Source: Kribbella sp. CA-293567 (GTDB lineage: Bacteria; Actinomycetota; Actinomycetes; Propionibacteriales; Kribbellaceae). Taken from it: a DNA stretch of 64,000 bases. Below, one piece after another: positions 7,352 to 16,678 of the stretch; the stretch's first letter is position 1, and each line of letters opens with the position of its first letter. The stretch is from the NCBI RefSeq assembly GCF_027627575.1, contig NZ_CP114065.1, positions 5,456,001 through 5,520,000 on the forward strand, read 5' to 3'. Position numbers and translations under genes: made by a program. Under the pieces are notes generated by a model that was not told the origin of the DNA, searched no databases, and worked only from the letters and a program-made list of their open reading frames with translations.

Positions 7352-9283
7352 CTAGACCACCGAAAGCGGCAACAGCTTCTTGCCGGTGGGGCCGATCTGG
7401 ATCTCGGTGTTCATCTGCGGGCAGACGCCGCAGTCGAAGCACGGCGTCCAGCGGCAGTCCTCGACCTCGAGGCCGCCGTCCTCCTCGAGCGAGTCCTGCC
7501 AGTCCTCCCACAGCCAGTCGCGGTCCAGCCCGGAGTCCAGGTGATCCCAGGGCAGCACCTCGGCGTACTCGCGCTCGCGCGTCGTGTACCAGGCGAGGTC
7601 GACCGGCTCGTCGGCCAGCGCCTGCTCGGCGGCGGCGATCCACCGGTCGTAGGAGAAGTGCTCGCTCCAGCCGTCGAACCGGCCACCGTCACGCCAGACC
7701 TGCTCGATGATCCGGCCGACCCGGCGGTCGCCGCGCGACAGCAGGCCTTCGATGATGCCCGGCTTGCCGTCGTGGTACCGGAAGCCGATCGCCTTGGCGT
7801 ACTTCTTGTCCGCGCGGATCGCCTGGTTCAGCTTGGCCAGCCGGGCGTCGGTCTCCTCGACGCCGAGCTGCGAGGCCCACTGGAACGGCGTGTGCGGCTT
7901 CGGCACGAACCCACCGATCGAGACGGTGCAGCGGATGTCGTTGCGGCCGGACACTTCGCGGCCCTTCGCGATCACCCGCTTGGCGAGGTCGGCGATCGCC
8001 AGCACGTCCTCGTCGGTCTCGGTCGGCAGCCCGCACATGAAGTACAGCTTCACCTGCCGCCAGCCGTGGCTGTACGCCGCGCCGACGGTACGGATCAGGT
8101 CGTCCTCGCTGACCATCTTGTTGATCACCTTGCGCATCCGGTCCGAGCCGCCCTCGGGGGCGAACGTCAGACCACTGCGCCGACCGTTGCGGGAGAACTC
8201 GTTGGCCAGCGTGATGTTGAAGGCGTCGACCCTGGTCGAGGGCAACGACAGCGAGACGTTGCTGCCCTCGTACCGGTCGCCCAGGCCCTTCGCGACCTCG
8301 GCGATCTCGCTGTGGTCGGCCGACGACAGGCTGAGCAGGCCGACCTCCTCGAACCCGGTCTTGTTCAGCCCGTTCTCGACCATGTCGCCGATGGTGGTGA
8401 TGCTGCGCTCGCGGACCGGGCGGGTGATCATCCCGGCCTGGCAGAACCGGCAACCACGGGTGCAGCCGCGGAAGATCTCCACCGAGAACCGCTCGTGCAC
8501 GGTCTCGGCCAGCGGGACCAGCGGCTTCTTCGGGTACGGCCAGGCGTCCAGGTCCATCACGGTGTGCTTGGCGGTCCGCCACGGCACCCCGGGCCGGTTC
8601 GGGGCGATCCGCTTGATCCGGCCGTCCTCGAGGTAGTCCACGGTGAAGAACTTCGGGATGTAGACCCCACCGGTCGCCGCCAGCCGGTGCAGCACCTCGT
8701 CGCGGCCGCCCGGGCTGCCCTCTTCCTTCCACTCCCTGATCACCTCGGAGATCGCCAGCACGATCTCCTCACCGTCGCCGAGCACCGCCGCGTCGATGAA
8801 GTCCGCGACCGGCTCGGGGTTGAACGCGGCGTGCCCGCCGGCCAGCACGAGCGGGTCCTCGTCGGTACGGTCGACCGCGTGCAGCGGGATACCGGCCAGG
8901 TCGAGCGCGGTCAGCATGTTGGTGTAGCCGAGCTCGGTGGAGAACGACAGCCCGAAGACGTCGAAGGCCTTGACCGGGCGGTGGCTGTCCAGGGTGAACT
9001 GCGGGATCTTGTGGTCCCGCATCACCTGCTCCATGTCGGGCCAGACCGAGTAGGTGCGCTCCGCCAGGGTGTGCTCACGCTCGTTCAGCACCTCGTACAG
9101 GATCTGCACGCCCTGGTTGGGCAGGCCGACCTCGTAGGCGTCGGGGTACATCAGCGCCCAGCGAACGCTCACCGAGTCCCAGTCCTTGCTGACCGAGTTG
9201 AGCTCACCGCCCACATACTGGATCGGCTTCTGCACAGTCGGCAGCAGCGCTTCCAGCCGCGGGAACAACGATTCAACAGTCAT
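7352..9283 (-). CDS. TIGR03960 family B12-binding-like radical SAM protein
   Basis: 643 aa. N-terminal B12-binding-like fold (about 20-200), radical SAM core with the cluster motif FRGCTRGCRFCQAG (C-x3-C-x2-C, near residue 275), then a C-terminal region with further cysteines (CRWTPCFDCGVCPQ). In actinobacteria this protein is normally encoded immediately upstream of a TIGR03936 partner and of ribonuclease E/G, rplU and rpmA, and is thought to act in RNA modification; its substrate is not known to me. Here no TIGR03936 gene follows: the downstream neighbour is convergent. It is also separated from rodA by three unrelated genes, so the usual cluster has been broken at this point. Confidence 0.92.
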   Translation of the reverse strand: MTVESLFPRLEALLPTVQKPIQYVGGELNSVSKDWDSVSVRWALMYPDAYEVGLPNQGVQILYEVLNEREHTLAERTYSVWPDMEQVMRDHKIPQFTLDSHRPVKAFDVFGLSFSTELGYTNMLTALDLAGIPLHAVDRTDEDPLVLAGGHAAFNPEPVADFIDAAVLGDGEEIVLAISEVIREWKEEGSPGGRDEVLHRLAATGGVYIPKFFTVDYLEDGRIKRIAPNRPGVPWRTAKHTVMDLDAWPYPKKPLVPLAETVHERFSVEIFRGCTRGCRFCQAGMITRPVRERSITTIGDMVENGLNKTGFEEVGLLSLSSADHSEIAEVAKGLGDRYEGSNVSLSLPSTRVDAFNITLANEFSRNGRRSGLTFAPEGGSDRMRKVINKMVSEDDLIRTVGAAYSHGWRQVKLYFMCGLPTETDEDVLAIADLAKRVIAKGREVSGRNDIRCTVSIGGFVPKPHTPFQWASQLGVEETDARLAKLNQAIRADKKYAKAIGFRYHDGKPGIIEGLLSRGDRRVGRIIEQVWRDGGRFDGWSEHFSYDRWIAAAEQALADEPVDLAWYTTREREYAEVLPWDHLDSGLDRDWLWEDWQDSLEEDGGLEVEDCRWTPCFDCGVCPQMNTEIQIGPTGKKLLPLSVV

Positions 9284-9394
9284 CAGAGGTCTTCCAGTCC
9301 GAGGTCAGAGCCACTCACCAGCCTAACGCCGGTCGCCGCCAGGTCCCGCATCGGCGGCCCTGAGGCCACTCCGCTCCCTCCGTCCAGCCGGTGG

Positions 9395-10153
9395 TCAGGT
9401 GAGGTGGGTGAGGAGGAGGTGGTTGATCTCGGTGGGGTGGGAGTAGGTGACCAGGTGGGCGGCGTTTTCGAGGAGTTCGAGGTGGGCGCCGGGGATCTGG
9501 GCCGCCAGGGGGATCACGGTCTCGGGTGGGATCGAGGTGTCGGAGGCGGTGGTGACGAGGAGGACGGGGGCGGTGACGTCGGCGAGGGCGGGGCGGAGGT
9601 CCATGGAACCCAGGGCTTCGCAGCAGGCGGCGTAGCCCTCCGGGGAGGTGGCGAGGAGTTGCCGGCGGATGGTGTCGACCTCGGCGGGGTGCGCGGCGGC
9701 GTACTCGGGGAGGAACCAGCGGGAGAGCGTCGGCTCCACGATGGGCTTGGTGCCCTCGGCCCGGACCTGGGCGGCGCGGTCGGTCCACATCTGGGCGCCG
9801 GCCGCCGGGTACGCCGGTGGGCAGAGGAGGACGAAGCGGTGGAAGCGGTCGGGGGCGTTCTCGGCGAGCCAGAGGCCGACCGCGCCGCCGAGCGAGATGC
9901 CGACGTACGACGCTCGCTCGATCAGCAGCTCGTTGAGCAGGTCGATGACGTCGCCGCCGAGGTCCTCGATCGTGTACGGGCCGTCGGGTGCGTCGGACTC
10001 TCCGTGGCCACGGTGGTCGAACGCGATCACCCGGAAGCGCTGGGACAGTGCGTCGAGCTGCGGCGCCCACATCGCGTGCGTCGTACCGAGGGAGGAGCCG
10101 AGCAGGACGACGGGCGCGTCTTCGGGACCGGTTGCCTGGTAGTTGAGTCGCAT
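9395..10153 (-). CDS. Alpha/beta hydrolase, 3-oxoadipate enol-lactonase-like
   Basis: 252 aa. Begins MRLNYQATGPEDAPVVLLGS, with the oxyanion loop GSSLGTTHAMW, nucleophile elbow VGISLGG (Ser ~95), and His in NAAHLVTYSHP near the C-terminus; this matches 3-oxoadipate enol-lactonase (PcaD), which opens the lactone of the beta-ketoadipate pathway. No other pca gene is nearby, so a different ester or lactone substrate is possible. Start taken at the ATG at 10153 (AGGTGGG upstream) instead of a GTG nine bases earlier. Divergent from the asparaginase gene, 35 bases apart. Confidence 0.75.
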   Translation of the reverse strand: MRLNYQATGPEDAPVVLLGSSLGTTHAMWAPQLDALSQRFRVIAFDHRGHGESDAPDGPYTIEDLGGDVIDLLNELLIERASYVGISLGGAVGLWLAENAPDRFHRFVLLCPPAYPAAGAQMWTDRAAQVRAEGTKPIVEPTLSRWFLPEYAAAHPAEVDTIRRQLLATSPEGYAACCEALGSMDLRPALADVTAPVLLVTTASDTSIPPETVIPLAAQIPGAHLELLENAAHLVTYSHPTEINHLLLTHLT

Positions 10154-10176
10154 GCCTCCCACCTTACGAACGCTGC

Positions 10177-10182
10177 TAGCGT
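10177..10182 (+). promoter_or_regulatory. -10 element for leaderless asparaginase start
   Basis: TAGCGT, six bases before the ATG at 10189; no ribosome binding site is seen. Confidence 0.45.
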
Positions 10183-10188
10183 CCCCGC

Positions 10189-11154
10189 ATGATCAACGGT
10201 GTCCCCGGCCACGGAAGTGTCGTCGAACTCGCTGAAGTGGTGCGAAGCGGATTCGTCGAGAGCCGGCACTTCGGCCTGGCGGTCGCGATCGACCCGGAAG
10301 GCCGGCAGGTGTTCGCGGCGGGTGAGGTGGAGGCCGTCGTGCTGCCTCGGTCGACGGCCAAGCCGCTGCAGGCGGTCGGGTGCATCGCGGCGGGTGCGGA
10401 GCTCGATGGCGAGGAAGCGGCGATCGCGGCCGGGAGTCATACCGGAGAGGATCGGCATGTCGCGCTGGTGGATCGCCTGCTCGCCGCGGCCGGGCTGGAT
10501 CACGGCGCCCTGCAGTGCCCACCGGACCGGCCGGAGGACGAACCCACCCGGTTCCGATTGATTGCCGAGGGCATCGATCCGGAGAAGGTGCGGATGAACT
10601 GCTCGGGCAAGCATGCGGCGATGCTGAGGGCGACTGTTGCTCGAGGTGACGATCCGGCCGGCTATCTCGACCCCGGATCGCCCGTGCAGCTGGCGATCGC
10701 GGCCGAGATCGAGCGGCTGACCGGATCCTCGACCGGCATTGTCACCGTCGACGGCTGCGGCGCTCCCCTGCTCGGGATGTCGCTGGCCGGCCTGGCTCGC
10801 GCCTTCGGTCGCCTCGTCACCGCACCGGCCGGTACTGCGGAGCGCCGGGTGGCCGATGCGATGCGGCAGCACCCGGAACTCGTGGGCGGCAAGGGTCATC
10901 AGAACAGCGAGGTGATGCGTCTGCTTCCCGGCGTACTGGCCAAAGGCGGCGCGGAGGGGGTCATCGCGATGGCGATGCCCGATGGTCACGCGGTGGCGAT
11001 CAAGGTCATCGACGGAAACCCGCGAGCCACCACGGCGCTCGCTCTGCGCTTGCTGGAGAAGTGTGGGCTGGAGGTCTCCCCCGCGACTGAGCTGATCGAC
11101 CTGCCCGTTCTCGGCGGCGGGCGGCCCGTTGGTGAGATTCGCTCGCTGGTCTAG
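10189..11154 (+). CDS. Asparaginase (asparaginase II family, PF06089)
   Basis: 321 aa, cytosolic. Family PF06089 hydrolyses L-asparagine to aspartate and ammonia and is unrelated to the AnsA/AnsB fold. Seen: VVRSGFVESRHFG near the start, PRSTAKPLQA (~50), SHTGEDRHV (~83), NCSGKHAAML (~138) and DGCGAPLLGMSL (~185), all family landmarks, and full-length. Leaderless-type start. Ends at a strong bidirectional hairpin shared with the convergent lipoprotein gene. Confidence 0.88.
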   Translation: MINGVPGHGSVVELAEVVRSGFVESRHFGLAVAIDPEGRQVFAAGEVEAVVLPRSTAKPLQAVGCIAAGAELDGEEAAIAAGSHTGEDRHVALVDRLLAAAGLDHGALQCPPDRPEDEPTRFRLIAEGIDPEKVRMNCSGKHAAMLRATVARGDDPAGYLDPGSPVQLAIAAEIERLTGSSTGIVTVDGCGAPLLGMSLAGLARAFGRLVTAPAGTAERRVADAMRQHPELVGGKGHQNSEVMRLLPGVLAKGGAEGVIAMAMPDGHAVAIKVIDGNPRATTALALRLLEKCGLEVSPATELIDLPVLGGGRPVGEIRSLV

Positions 11155-11176
11155 CCGGCGGTCGCGTTGCCGCCGG
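11155..11176. terminator. Bidirectional hairpin between convergent genes
   Basis: CCGGCGG-TCGCGTTG-CCGCCGG begins at the asparaginase stop codon and ends six bases before the stop of the lipoprotein gene. No T tract, as is common in high-GC actinobacteria. Confidence 0.6.
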
Positions 11177-11181
11177 AGCGG

Positions 11182-11934
11182 TCAGCCGGTCTTGGCGAGG
11201 ATGGTGCGAGCCTTCTCGACCGCGGCCTCGGTGGCGCCGTCGAGCTCACCTTGCTGGCCTGCCAGGATGCCGACGGACAGGAGGACATCGCCGATTCCGG
11301 TGATGGCGGCGACGTACTCGAGGCCTTGTTTCGGGCCGCTGACGCCGGTCAGCCGGAAGGCGAACGGCGACTCACCGAACGTCGGCGCGGTGAGCTCGCT
11401 GACCTCCATCTGAGTGGAGTTCGCGCCCGCCGTCCGCATGGTGACCTTCTTGCAGTCGGTGACGGCTTGCCGGTACGACGTTTGCAGCTCGCGGACGGCC
11501 GCTGAGGTGCGGAGCGAGTCCAGCGAGAAGTCGATGTACGGGCCTTCCTGGCCGCCGGTGAACGAGCGTTGCGCGCTCGCTTTCGACTCAGGTGCCTCAC
11601 CGTCCGAGTTCAGGTACTTCACCAGCGCCTTGCACTTGCTGGTCGGTGCCGAGAAGGTGCTGCTCTGCCCGGCCGGTTCGTCGTCTTCCTTCTCCTCGGA
11701 GAAGCCACTGGGCAGGTCCTTGAGCTCTAGCAACGCCTTGGCCAGTTCGGCTTCGGTGCGTTTGACCGGACCTGTCTCGGTCGGCTGGTCGGTCGGCGTA
11801 CTCTCCGTGGGAGTCGCGCTCACCGAGGGTGTCGAGGACGGGGCCGCGGCATCGGGCTGGTCCTCGCCGCAGGCGGTGAGCGTCAGCAGGACAGCAGCGG
11901 CAACGACGAGCGGAAACGACGACGCGAGCTTCAT
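11182..11934 (-). CDS. Secreted lipoprotein of unknown function
   Basis: 250 aa. Signal peptide with lipobox LTAC (cysteine about residue 22), then a Ser/Thr/Pro linker (to about 60), then a domain beginning LAKALLELKDLPSGFSEEKE and containing cysteine pairs; this resembles the sensor-like lipoprotein domains common in actinobacterial surface proteins. Predicted to be anchored on the outer face of the membrane. Downstream of rodA on the same strand (61-base gap), possibly by read-through; no functional link to cell elongation can be shown. Confidence 0.8.
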   Translation of the reverse strand: MKLASSFPLVVAAAVLLTLTACGEDQPDAAAPSSTPSVSATPTESTPTDQPTETGPVKRTEAELAKALLELKDLPSGFSEEKEDDEPAGQSSTFSAPTSKCKALVKYLNSDGEAPESKASAQRSFTGGQEGPYIDFSLDSLRTSAAVRELQTSYRQAVTDCKKVTMRTAGANSTQMEVSELTAPTFGESPFAFRLTGVSGPKQGLEYVAAITGIGDVLLSVGILAGQQGELDGATEAAVEKARTILAKTG

Positions 11935-11995
11935 GACCCATCCAGAACCTTCGAGGGCGCAGGGAAGCTGAAGCGTACCTCGACTCGGACCCGCC

Positions 11996-13162
11996 CTAGA
12001 CCTGGTGGGATCGCAGATGGATGTTCTGGAGCAGGCCGACGGCCAACAGGCCGGCGAACATCGACGATCCGCCGTAGGAGACGAACGGCAGGGGCAGACC
12101 GGTGACCGGCATGATGCCCAGCGTCATGCCGATGTTCTCGAACGCCTGGAACGCGAACCAGCAGACCACCCCGGTCGCGATCAGCCGGCCGAACGCGTCC
12201 CGCGCGTTGACCGCGATCCGCAGTCCGCGCCACAGGATCAGCACGAACAGGCAGATGATCGCGCCGGCGCCGATCAGGCCGAGCTCCTCCCCCGCGACGG
12301 TGAAGACGAAGTCGGTGTGCTGCTCGGGCACGAACGCGTTCTGCGTCTGCGGACCGTTGAAGAGTCCCTGCCCGAAGATCCCGCCGTTGCCGATCGCGAT
12401 CCGGGCCTGGTTCACGTTGTAGCCGATGCCCTGCGGGTCCTGGGACGGATCGGCGAAGGCGGTGAACCGCGCCAGCTGGTACTTCTTCAGCACGCTCAGC
12501 TGCACCGCGAGCACCGCGATCACCGTCGCCGCCGTGACGATGCCGAGCATCCAGCGCTTCGGCACTCCGGAGACCGCGACGATGCCGAACACGATCGACC
12601 CGAGCACCATCACGGTGCCGAGGTCGGGTTGCAGCATCACCAGCAGCACCGGGATCGCGGCGACCGCGATCGCCTGGGCGATGTCGATCGTGCGCGCCTC
12701 GCGGTGGTTGGTCTCGCCCTTCTCCGCGATCAGCAGCGCCATCCCGACGATCACCGCGAGTTTGGCGAACTCACTGGGCTGGATCGACATCCACGGCAGC
12801 TGGATCCAGGAGCGTGAGCCGTTCACCACCGCTCCCACGCCGGGAACCAGGACGAGGACCAGGCCGACCAGGGAACCGGCGTACAGCACCGGGGCGAACA
12901 TCCGCACCCGGCGGTGGTCGGTCACTGCCGCCAGCACCGCCAGCACCAGGCCGATGGCGAAGTTGAGCGCGTGCCGGATGAGGAACGCGTATTGGTTGCC
13001 GTCGGTGAGCGCCGTGCGGCCGTGGGTCGCCGACCAGATCAGCAGCGAGCCGACGGACGACAACGCCAGTACGCCGATCACCAGCACCCAGTCGACCTGC
13101 CAGAGCGTGGAGCGCCGATCGGCCCGTTGCCGGTACTGCCGGGTCGGCGTGAGCAGGCTCAT
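11996..13162 (-). CDS. rodA: Rod shape-determining peptidoglycan polymerase RodA
   Basis: 388 aa SEDS-family integral membrane glycosyltransferase that polymerises lipid II in partnership with a class B PBP. Ten or so membrane helices; landmarks WSATHG, NGSRSWIQLPWMSIQPSEFAK (the catalytic region), LQPDLGTVMV and GLPLPFVSYGGSSM near the C-terminus. The start ATG overlaps the stop of mrdA (ATGA), giving coupled synthesis with its PBP2 partner. An upstream extension of the frame is only the shadow of mrdA. Last gene of the mreBCD-mrdA-rodA operon. Confidence 0.95.
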   Translation of the reverse strand: MSLLTPTRQYRQRADRRSTLWQVDWVLVIGVLALSSVGSLLIWSATHGRTALTDGNQYAFLIRHALNFAIGLVLAVLAAVTDHRRVRMFAPVLYAGSLVGLVLVLVPGVGAVVNGSRSWIQLPWMSIQPSEFAKLAVIVGMALLIAEKGETNHREARTIDIAQAIAVAAIPVLLVMLQPDLGTVMVLGSIVFGIVAVSGVPKRWMLGIVTAATVIAVLAVQLSVLKKYQLARFTAFADPSQDPQGIGYNVNQARIAIGNGGIFGQGLFNGPQTQNAFVPEQHTDFVFTVAGEELGLIGAGAIICLFVLILWRGLRIAVNARDAFGRLIATGVVCWFAFQAFENIGMTLGIMPVTGLPLPFVSYGGSSMFAGLLAVGLLQNIHLRSHQV

Positions 13163-15216
13163 CGCTCCGCCTTCTTGGCGGGCGGCGCGACCGGCGGCTT
13201 GATGTTGTAGAGCGTCTCGTAGATGCGGCGGACCGCGGTACCGCCCGCACCCGAGCCCGTTCCGGCCTGGCTGATCATCATCACCACGGCGTAGCGGTCC
13301 GTGTAGGACGCCATCCACGAGGTGGTCTGCTTGCCGTAGACCTCGGCCGTGCCGGTCTTGGCGCGGATCGGCACCTGGTCGAGCGGGAAGCCGGTGAACT
13401 TCCACGCCGCCGTCCCGGTCCGGACGGTGTCCTTGAGCGAGTTGTCGATGTAGCGCAGTGTCGACGCCGGCACCGGCAACCGGGAGGCGAGCTTCGGCGG
13501 AACCGGCCGGACCTTGCCGGTGGGGCTGATCACGGCCTTCGCGACGCGCGGCTCCCACAGTTTGCCGCCGTTCGACAGCGCCGCGTAGACCGTTGCCATC
13601 TGCAACGGAGTGACCGTGGTGTCGCCCTGGCCGATGGAGAAGTTGACCGCGTCGCCGGCCCGGTAGCGGTAGCCGTCGACGCAGAACTCGCGGGAGAACT
13701 GCTTCAGGAACGCCGAGGTGCCGGCCGGCGGGTTGTCGGCCAGCTTGCAGTAGTAGTCCTTCTGCGCGTCGTAGTACTCCTTCTTCCACTTCCGGTCGGC
13801 GATCCGGCCGGACACCTCGCCGGGCAGGTCGATCCCGGTCGGCTTGCCGAGACCGAACTGCTGCGCCATCTGGACCAGCGGGTCGACCGCGTCGAGGTCA
13901 CCGGAGTTGCCCCCCGCCTTCAGCCACAGGGCGTAGGCGATCCGGTAGAAGAAGGTGTCACAGGACAGCGCGAGGGCCTGGTCGAAGCCGATCATGCCGT
14001 AGGAGGCGGACTCGTAGTTCTTGAACCGGCGGTCGCCGACCTCGAAGAACGAGGAGCAGTCCAGCCGGGTCTTCGGTCCGTACCCGTTGGCCAGCGCGGC
14101 CGCGGTGGTGATCACCTTGAAGGTCGAAGCGGGGGCGAGCTGCCCCTGCACGGCCCGCGACACCAGCGGAGTACCGGCCTTGGTGGAGTAGAGCGCGTCC
14201 AGCTCGCGTTGGGAGATGCCGCCGACCCAGACGCCCGGGTCGTAGTCCGGGTAACTCGCCATCGCGACGATCTGGCCGGTCCTGGTGTCCATCACGACGG
14301 CCGCGCCGGAGTCGGCGACGTACTTCTTCTTGGTGATCTTGTCGTACTGCTTGCGCGCGGTCATGATCGCGCCGCGCAACTGGGCCTCCACCGTGGCCTG
14401 GATCCGCGAGTCGATACTCGTCATCAGCGTCGAGCCAGGCACCGGCGCGGTCTGCTTCTGGACGCCGGTCGTGTACCCGACGGCGTCGACGATGACGTTC
14501 TTGACGCCCGGCGTCCCCCGCAGGAGCTGGTCGTAGGTGCGCTCGACCCCGGCCCGGCCGACCAGGTCCGAGCGGTGCGGCACGGAGTCCTGCCCGGCCT
14601 TGTCGAGATCGTCCAGTTCGCTGGTCGTGATCGGCGACAGGTACCCGAGCATGTGAGCCGCGTTCACCTTGAACGGCGCGGGATACGCGCGCAGCGTCGC
14701 GGACTCGGCGGCCACCCCCGGGAAGTCCTCCCGCCGTTCCATCACCTCGATCGCGACCTGCTCGGTGACATCCTTCGCCACCGGGATCGGCTGGTACGGC
14801 GTACCGTTCCAGCAGGCCGGCGGTTTGGAGGCCCCCGGCTCGCCGCAGAGCATCGTGCGGGCGGTCAGGTCCTTCGGCCTCTGGCCGAGCACCTTCGCCA
14901 GCCTGGCCAGCACGGCCTGCTGCTCGGTGTCGGGGAGCTTCGCGAGCACGGACCGGTCGACGGTGATCACCAGCGACACCCGATTGCCCACCAGAGTGCG
15001 GCCGGCCGCGTCGACGATGGTGCCGCGGGGCGCGGGAACCAGCACCTCGCGGGTGTGGTTCTGCGTGGCGGCCTGCGAGTAGTCGTCGGACGACATGACC
15101 TGCATGTACCAGAGTCTGGCCAGCAAGGTGAACATCAGCGAGAAGACCAGCACCTGGATCACGAACAGGCGCAGTCGTGGCTTCAGCGGTGCCGGGTTGA
15201 AGCTGTCGAAGCTCAT
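13159..15216 (-). CDS. mrdA: Penicillin-binding protein 2 (peptidoglycan transpeptidase)
   Basis: 685 aa class B PBP, anchored by one N-terminal helix (LFVIQVLVFSLMFTLLARLWY). The pedestal domain begins around residue 60 and the transpeptidase domain runs from about 290 to 670. Active-site motifs in order: SxxK in APASTFKVI, SxN-type SCD in ALSCDTFFY, and KTG in RAKTGTAEV. It crosslinks glycan strands made by RodA during lateral wall growth. Start ATG overlaps the mreD stop (ATGA). Confidence 0.95.
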   Translation of the reverse strand: MSFDSFNPAPLKPRLRLFVIQVLVFSLMFTLLARLWYMQVMSSDDYSQAATQNHTREVLVPAPRGTIVDAAGRTLVGNRVSLVITVDRSVLAKLPDTEQQAVLARLAKVLGQRPKDLTARTMLCGEPGASKPPACWNGTPYQPIPVAKDVTEQVAIEVMERREDFPGVAAESATLRAYPAPFKVNAAHMLGYLSPITTSELDDLDKAGQDSVPHRSDLVGRAGVERTYDQLLRGTPGVKNVIVDAVGYTTGVQKQTAPVPGSTLMTSIDSRIQATVEAQLRGAIMTARKQYDKITKKKYVADSGAAVVMDTRTGQIVAMASYPDYDPGVWVGGISQRELDALYSTKAGTPLVSRAVQGQLAPASTFKVITTAAALANGYGPKTRLDCSSFFEVGDRRFKNYESASYGMIGFDQALALSCDTFFYRIAYALWLKAGGNSGDLDAVDPLVQMAQQFGLGKPTGIDLPGEVSGRIADRKWKKEYYDAQKDYYCKLADNPPAGTSAFLKQFSREFCVDGYRYRAGDAVNFSIGQGDTTVTPLQMATVYAALSNGGKLWEPRVAKAVISPTGKVRPVPPKLASRLPVPASTLRYIDNSLKDTVRTGTAAWKFTGFPLDQVPIRAKTGTAEVYGKQTTSWMASYTDRYAVVMMISQAGTGSGAGGTAVRRIYETLYNIKPPVAPPAKKAER

Positions 15217-15746
15217 CGCAGCACCCGCTGCCGCTCGCGCGCCGGGACCACGCGGCCCATCACCCACATCACCAGTGGGATGACCACGATCGCCCCGACC
15301 ACGTCGTACCCCGCGGCGATGCCCAGGCGGACGCCGAACTCGCTCCAGTCGACCGCGGGGTCGTGCAGCAGTGAGCCGGTCGCGGAGTAGACCGTGAGCG
15401 ACAACGCCGCGCCGAGCACGACGGTGAGCGCGACTCCGAGCGGACCGACCGGTGCGGCCGACGTCTCGCGGCGGATCAGGCCCGCGACATAGCCGGACAG
15501 GGCCAGCGCGAGCGCCCAGCGCCCGGCCGTGTGGTCGGCCGGTGGGACGACGTCGAGCATCAGGCCACCGAGAAAGCCGGCGATGGCTCCCCACTCGGCG
15601 CCCCGGGACAGCGCGAGCGCGACGATGACGATCATCACCAGGTCACAACCGACCCCGGCGACCGCGATGTGCGGCAGCAGCGAGGTCTGCACGGTGACCG
15701 CCAGGATCAGGAAGAACGCGGCCAGGACGATCCGGAGCGCGGGCAT
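15213..15746 (-). CDS. mreD: Rod shape-determining protein MreD
   Basis: 177 aa membrane protein with five or so helices (start MPALRIVLAAFFLILAVTVQ; GAIAGFLGGLMLDVVPP near the middle, a family signature). Part of the elongation complex linking MreB and MreC to RodA/PBP2. ATG lies one base after the mreC stop (TGAGATG), so the frame extension upstream is not coding. Confidence 0.9.
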   Translation of the reverse strand: MPALRIVLAAFFLILAVTVQTSLLPHIAVAGVGCDLVMIVIVALALSRGAEWGAIAGFLGGLMLDVVPPADHTAGRWALALALSGYVAGLIRRETSAAPVGPLGVALTVVLGAALSLTVYSATGSLLHDPAVDWSEFGVRLGIAAGYDVVGAIVVIPLVMWVMGRVVPARERQRVLR

Positions 15747-15747
15747 C

Positions 15748-16674
15748 TCAGCGCCCCTTCGCCGGCGAGACCGCGGTCCGCGGCGCCCGCGCGGGCGGAC
15801 CGGTGACGACACCGACCAGATCGAGCCGGGTCGGGTCGACGAACGGCTTGACCAGCGCGGTCGACCCGAGCGCCCCCTTCACCACCGCCACCGAGGTGAT
15901 CTCGCCGATCGGCACTCCGGGCACGTACGGCGCGTTGCCGCTCGAGCCCCAGGTGACGATCCGGTCGCCGGCCTTCGGCAGCGCCTTCAGGTCGACCAGC
16001 TTGTAGTCCAGCGCCGCCGACGTGCCGACCTCGCCACGGCCGGAGAGGAAGCCGAGCGCCATCGTCGAGTTGAGCCGGCCGCCGACGGTGGAGTTGCGGT
16101 CGCCGATCAGCAGCACCGTGGCGGTGGCCTCGGTGGTCCGCACGACGCGGCCCACCAGCCCGTCGCCGTTCAGTACTGTCATGTCGGGTCGCACTCCGTC
16201 CGCCGAACCGGCGTCGATGGTCACTGTGTGGTTGAAGCTCTGCGCGCTGCCGAGCCCGATCACCCGGGCCGGCGTCACGGTGAACTTCGGCGCGATCCGC
16301 AGCAGCCGGTCCAGCTCGCTCGCGCGGTTGCGGGCGTAGTCGGTGGTGCGCAGGTCGCTGACGAGTTTCTCGTTGTCCGCGGTGAGTTTTTCGTTCTCTG
16401 CTTTCAACCTATCCACTTCGGCGAACCGGTCCCGCAGGTTGTCCACAGGCTGCCGGGCGCTGGTCGCCGTCGACTCCAGCGGACCGAAGACCGCCGCCGC
16501 CGCGTGCCGCAGCGGCTCGACGGGTGAGCCCGCCGAGCGGCGCGCGTCGAGCACGATCAGGGTGAAGGAGGCCAGCACGACCAGCACCAGGACGGTCCGG
16601 CGGCGGCGGATCTCCCGCGGCAGGCCGGCCGAACGCACCAGCCCTCTGGCCGGCGTACCGAGATCTTTCAGCAT
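15748..16674 (-). CDS. mreC: Rod shape-determining protein MreC
   Basis: 308 aa: one membrane helix (about 25-45), a coiled coil (about 70-110, DRLKAENEKLTADNEKLVSD) and two beta barrels that bind PBP2 outside the membrane. FNHTVTIDAGSADGVRPDM and GRVVRTTEATATVLLIGDRN are family landmarks. Four bases downstream of mreB. A TTGTCCACA sequence (16439-16447) matching the actinobacterial DnaA box lies inside the gene. Confidence 0.93.
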   Translation of the reverse strand: MLKDLGTPARGLVRSAGLPREIRRRRTVLVLVVLASFTLIVLDARRSAGSPVEPLRHAAAAVFGPLESTATSARQPVDNLRDRFAEVDRLKAENEKLTADNEKLVSDLRTTDYARNRASELDRLLRIAPKFTVTPARVIGLGSAQSFNHTVTIDAGSADGVRPDMTVLNGDGLVGRVVRTTEATATVLLIGDRNSTVGGRLNSTMALGFLSGRGEVGTSAALDYKLVDLKALPKAGDRIVTWGSSGNAPYVPGVPIGEITSVAVVKGALGSTALVKPFVDPTRLDLVGVVTGPPARAPRTAVSPAKGR

Positions 16675-16678
16675 CGGG

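Noticed and set aside
7085..10192. 1035-codon plus-strand open frame
   Set aside because: Antisense to the radical SAM and hydrolase genes; composition is typical of high-GC shadow frames and it has no recognisable domain.
16439..16447. DnaA box within mreC as part of an origin
   Set aside because: Single site inside a coding region with no cluster, AT-rich zone or dnaA/dnaN genes nearby.
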